Position numbers and translations under genes: made by a program. This document shows, piece by piece, positions 24,335 to 26,601 of a stretch of 26,601 nucleotides of DNA (positions are counted from its first letter, which is position 1; every line of letters begins with the position of its first letter). The DNA is from JAXGPP01 sp964436865 (GTDB lineage: Bacteria; Planctomycetota; Planctomycetia; Pirellulales; Thermoguttaceae): positions 1 through 26,601 of the forward strand of contig CAYTFK010000059.1 of the NCBI GenBank assembly GCA_964436865.1. Direction: 5' to 3'. The notes beneath the pieces were generated by a model. It was not told the DNA's origin, did no database searches, and worked only from the letters and a program-made list of their open reading frames with translations.

Positions 24335-24352
24335 GCACGTGCGCGCACGTGC
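24335..24352. promoter_or_regulatory. Perfect 18-bp palindrome upstream of the MFS gene, candidate operator
   Basis: GCACGTGCGCGCACGTGC is a perfect inverted repeat without a spacer, 41 nt before the MFS start codon in a 100-bp gap. It contains CACGTG twice. Its size and symmetry suit a dimeric repressor or activator. The regulator is not in the window. Confidence 0.5.
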
Positions 24353-24393
24353 CGGGCCGACTGCGTTCGAGCCCCTTTCAGGAATGATTCCGC

Positions 24394-25689
24394 ATGGCCG
24401 AAGACCGCCGCGTGCTGCCCTACAAGTGGGAATTGATCATCCTTTTCTGGTGGGCTTACTTCTTCAACCAGGCCGACCGGTTGGTCTACAGCGTCGTGCT
24501 CGCGCCGCTATCGAGCGACCTGGGGCTGAGCGACCAGCAAGGGGGCCTGGTGGCGACGATCTTCATGCTGGCCTACGCGGCACTAGTGCCCGTGGCCGGT
24601 TACGCCGGCGACGTTTTCCGCCGCAAGTGGATCGTCTTCTGGAGCCTGCTCGTGTGGAGCGCCGCCACGCTCCTTTCCGGGACGAGCGGCGGGATCCTGG
24701 CGCTGGTCGTCTTCCGCGGACTGGCGACCGGCGGCGGCGAAGCCTTCTACTACCCCTCGGCCAATTCGCTCATCGGGCAGTACCACCAGAAGACCCGTGC
24801 GCTGGCAATGTCGATCCACCAGACGTCGGCCTATGTGGGCATGGTCGTCAGCGGACTCGTGGCCGGTTGGATTGCCGAGGAATATGGCTGGCGCGCTTCG
24901 TTCTACGCTTTTGGTGCGACGGGTGTTGCTCTGGCGGCAATCGTTCTGTGGCGCATCAAGGATGAACCCGTGCCGCGCCCGGACATTTCAGCGGCCCGCC
25001 CCGAACGCCTGCCCCTCCGCGAAGTCGTTGCGGCGGTGGGACGCAAGCCGACCGTTTGGGCCCTTTGCCTGGCGTTCAGCGGCTTCAATTTCGTCGGCTG
25101 GAGCTATTTTACCTGGATGCCCACCTTCCTCCACGAGAAGTTCGACCTGACGCTGAAGAACGCCGGCTTCTCATCGATGTTCTATTCGAACCTGTTCGCC
25201 TTGATCGGCGTGCTCGTTGCCGGACGCATCTCCGACGCCTGGGCGCCGCGCCGCCGCACGGTGCGGATCGAGTTCGCCGGCGCCGGCCTCCTGCTCGGGA
25301 CACCCTTCGTCGCGCTGATGGGCCTGACCGACAGCCTGCTCCTCTGCTACGTGGGACTGGCCGGCTACGGTTTGTGCCGAGGCATCTACGACTCCAACCT
25401 GTTCGCCTCGCTGTTCGACGTAATCGAACCGCGCTACCGGGCGTCGGCGGTCGGCACGATGCTGGCCATTTGCTTTGCCATCAGTTCCGCCGGCCCGACC
25501 GCGCTCGGCTGGGCGAAGTCGACGATTGGGCTTACTCACGGGATCGCTCTGCTCGCACCGGTGCTGGCGGTTTCAGGCGCAATCATCTTCCTCGCCATAC
25601 GATTCTCGTTCGCCCGCGATTACTACGACGAATCCGCGGCAATCCGTCCCCAGTCCGAGCCTGACGACCTGCCGGGAGAATCAGGATGA
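24394..25689 (+). CDS. MFS transporter, probable sugar or sugar-acid importer
   Basis: A 431-residue inner-membrane protein of the major facilitator superfamily with about 12 hydrophobic segments. The conserved loop between helices 2 and 3 appears as GYAGDVFRRKW (motif A-like GxxxDxxxRR). The first half includes AYFFNQADRLVYSVVLAPLSSDLGLS, similar to anion:cation symporters of the hexuronate and sugar-acid group, and the FYYPSANSLIGQY stretch. The second half carries a matching GRISDAWAPRRR loop. The substrate is not identifiable, but cluster context (GH20-like, SIS, Gfo/Idh/MocA) suggests a released sugar. ATG 24394 follows AGGA near 24379. A perfect palindrome upstream suggests separate control from the upstream oxidoreductase gene. 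Confidence 0.85.
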   Translation: MAEDRRVLPYKWELIILFWWAYFFNQADRLVYSVVLAPLSSDLGLSDQQGGLVATIFMLAYAALVPVAGYAGDVFRRKWIVFWSLLVWSAATLLSGTSGGILALVVFRGLATGGGEAFYYPSANSLIGQYHQKTRALAMSIHQTSAYVGMVVSGLVAGWIAEEYGWRASFYAFGATGVALAAIVLWRIKDEPVPRPDISAARPERLPLREVVAAVGRKPTVWALCLAFSGFNFVGWSYFTWMPTFLHEKFDLTLKNAGFSSMFYSNLFALIGVLVAGRISDAWAPRRRTVRIEFAGAGLLLGTPFVALMGLTDSLLLCYVGLAGYGLCRGIYDSNLFASLFDVIEPRYRASAVGTMLAICFAISSAGPTALGWAKSTIGLTHGIALLAPVLAVSGAIIFLAIRFSFARDYYDESAAIRPQSEPDDLPGESG

Positions 25690-25916
25690 CTACCGCCGGC
25701 CTTTGCGTTGGTCTGCATTGCCAGCGAACACTCAGGCGATCGCCAGCCGGTCCTCATCGAGCTGCGCCGCCCGAAGGAACATTCGTTGACAGAAGGTGTG
25801 CAGTGCGGGAAGATGTCGCTCATAGGCACCCAAACCCTGCCGGCTGGCTTCGGGTGGCGCCGTTGCTCGGTATTCATCCACCTTCATTGATGTATGTATA
25901 AGCGTCGGGTGTGAGC
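25690..25916. other. Intergenic region with an unassigned codon-biased frame
   Basis: No gene could be assigned between the MFS stop and the next secreted-protein start. The frame directly following the MFS stop stays open to about 25890 with a natural composition (LVCIASEHSGDRQPVLIELR, TTG possible start at 25708), and a second frame begins with an ATGA overlap at 25686. Neither gives a recognisable product. Confidence 0.4.
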
Positions 25917-26601
25917 ATGAAGAGCCTTCTTGGCGGATCCCTGATCCTGTTTCTGAGTGGCATCGCGGCTGCGGAGCCGCAGGTCCTTATCGATACCGAG
26001 TTCGGCAGGCCGGGCAGAGACTTTGAGGTGATCGATGCGGCAAAGGGCATCCGCATCACCGGCAACCTGGCAGAAGGTTGGAGCGACAACTCGAACTGGA
26101 AGAACAACGTAGTTGCCGAGTACAAGCAGATTACCGACGGAGAACGATCGTTCCTGCGCGTCGTGCAAACATCCGGGGATGGCCTGCAGTTCATGCACCG
26201 GCTGCCGACAATCGAGAAGGGAGACGGCTATTATCGCCTTATGTTTACTGCCCGCAGTCTGACGGGCGTCAGCCTCGGAGTGCGCGATATCGGCGCGCCC
26301 TATGACACGCTGTCGTCGTTCATCCCCGCCACCGATGGGCAGTGGCGCGACTTCTCCTACGATTTCCGCCTCTCTCGCCATCCCCAGGAGGTCGGGCTCT
26401 TTGTCTACACGGCCGGCGATGGCACGCTTGACCTCGAGAAGCTCAGGCTGGTCAAGCTCTCCGAGCAGGATCTGATCACCGAGATCAAGGCACGGTACCC
26501 CGACGCGGGTTCAGGCAACCTGGTGACGGTGTCGGTGTTCCCGCTGGGGCTGCAAAGCGGCTGGTCGATCGATCGCGACTACTCCGATGGCGATCAGGTG
26601 C
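25917..26601 (+). CDS. Secreted protein with carbohydrate-binding-like N-terminus, C-terminus cut by window edge
   Basis: An open frame from ATG 25917 to the right edge (228 complete codons) with the 3' end missing. A signal peptide (LLGGSLILFLSGIAAA, cleavage near residue 19) is followed by a beta-sandwich-like domain (about 25-180) with FEVIDAAKG, GWSDNSNWKNNVVAEYKQ and GQWRDFSYDFRLS, in the style of carbohydrate-binding modules of the CBM4/9 or related kinds. A second domain begins near residue 200 (NLVTVSVFPLGLQSGWSIDR) and runs into the edge. This layout suggests a secreted glycan-active protein, but the family of the main domain cannot be read. The ribosome site is weak. It may belong to the carbohydrate cluster upstream. 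Confidence 0.75.
   Translation, partial: MKSLLGGSLILFLSGIAAAEPQVLIDTEFGRPGRDFEVIDAAKGIRITGNLAEGWSDNSNWKNNVVAEYKQITDGERSFLRVVQTSGDGLQFMHRLPTIEKGDGYYRLMFTARSLTGVSLGVRDIGAPYDTLSSFIPATDGQWRDFSYDFRLSRHPQEVGLFVYTAGDGTLDLEKLRLVKLSEQDLITEIKARYPDAGSGNLVTVSVFPLGLQSGWSIDRDYSDGDQV

Noticed and set aside
25895..25902. TATAAG as a -10 box for the last gene
   Set aside because: No acceptable -35 at 16-18 nt and the transcript would start only about 8 nt before the start codon.

Overview
The window is GC-rich, gene-dense bacterial DNA that looks planctomycetal (Pirellulales-like). This placement is inferred from gene content: a secreted protein joining a hydrazine-synthase-alpha-like propeller, two heme-c motifs and a SUMF1-like domain; a giant secreted double-FAD oxidoreductase; a short ceramidase-like hydrolase; a Tat-exported sialidase-fold protein; a very cysteine-rich secreted protein; and a stand-alone Hpt protein. 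No rRNA, tRNA, CRISPR array, insertion sequence or phage gene was seen.

Layout. 1-1031 (minus, cut by the left edge): secreted PRC-barrel protein with a low-complexity tail. 1576-3669 (plus): FAD/Rieske oxidoreductase, then a hemerythrin-like protein with its own probable promoter. 3693-11128 (plus): a two-gene unit made of the 1155-aa tandem FAD oxidoreductase and the 1303-aa diheme/SUMF1 fusion. 11233-12183 (plus): cysteine synthase with a very good sigma70-type promoter, followed by a strong hairpin terminator that also ends the opposing cysteine-rich gene (12280-12918, minus). 13480-13812 (plus): Hpt protein. 13842-18706 (minus): UxaA-family large subunit, its SAF-domain small subunit, a zincin-like metallopeptidase, a ceramidase-like protein and a BNR/sialidase-like protein.

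19048-25689 (plus) is a tight carbohydrate-utilisation cluster: secreted GH20-like hexosaminidase, a TIM-barrel-like protein of unknown function, a SIS-domain sugar isomerase, a protein resembling only the C-terminal half of Gfo/Idh/MocA enzymes, a complete Gfo/Idh/MocA oxidoreductase and an MFS transporter. A secreted protein with a carbohydrate-binding-like N-terminus (25917 to the right edge) may continue it. The likely flow is extracellular release of an amino-sugar-type unit, import by the MFS protein, then oxidation and isomerisation inside the cell. The substrate cannot be read from the sequence.

The most unusual part is the 3693-11128 pair, which could form an exported redox system (flavin to heme c). 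The most distinct regulatory signal is a perfect 18-bp palindrome just upstream of the MFS gene. The UxaA/SAF pair, the ceramidase-like and the sialidase-like genes suggest that much of the window serves sugar-acid, glycan or glycolipid breakdown.
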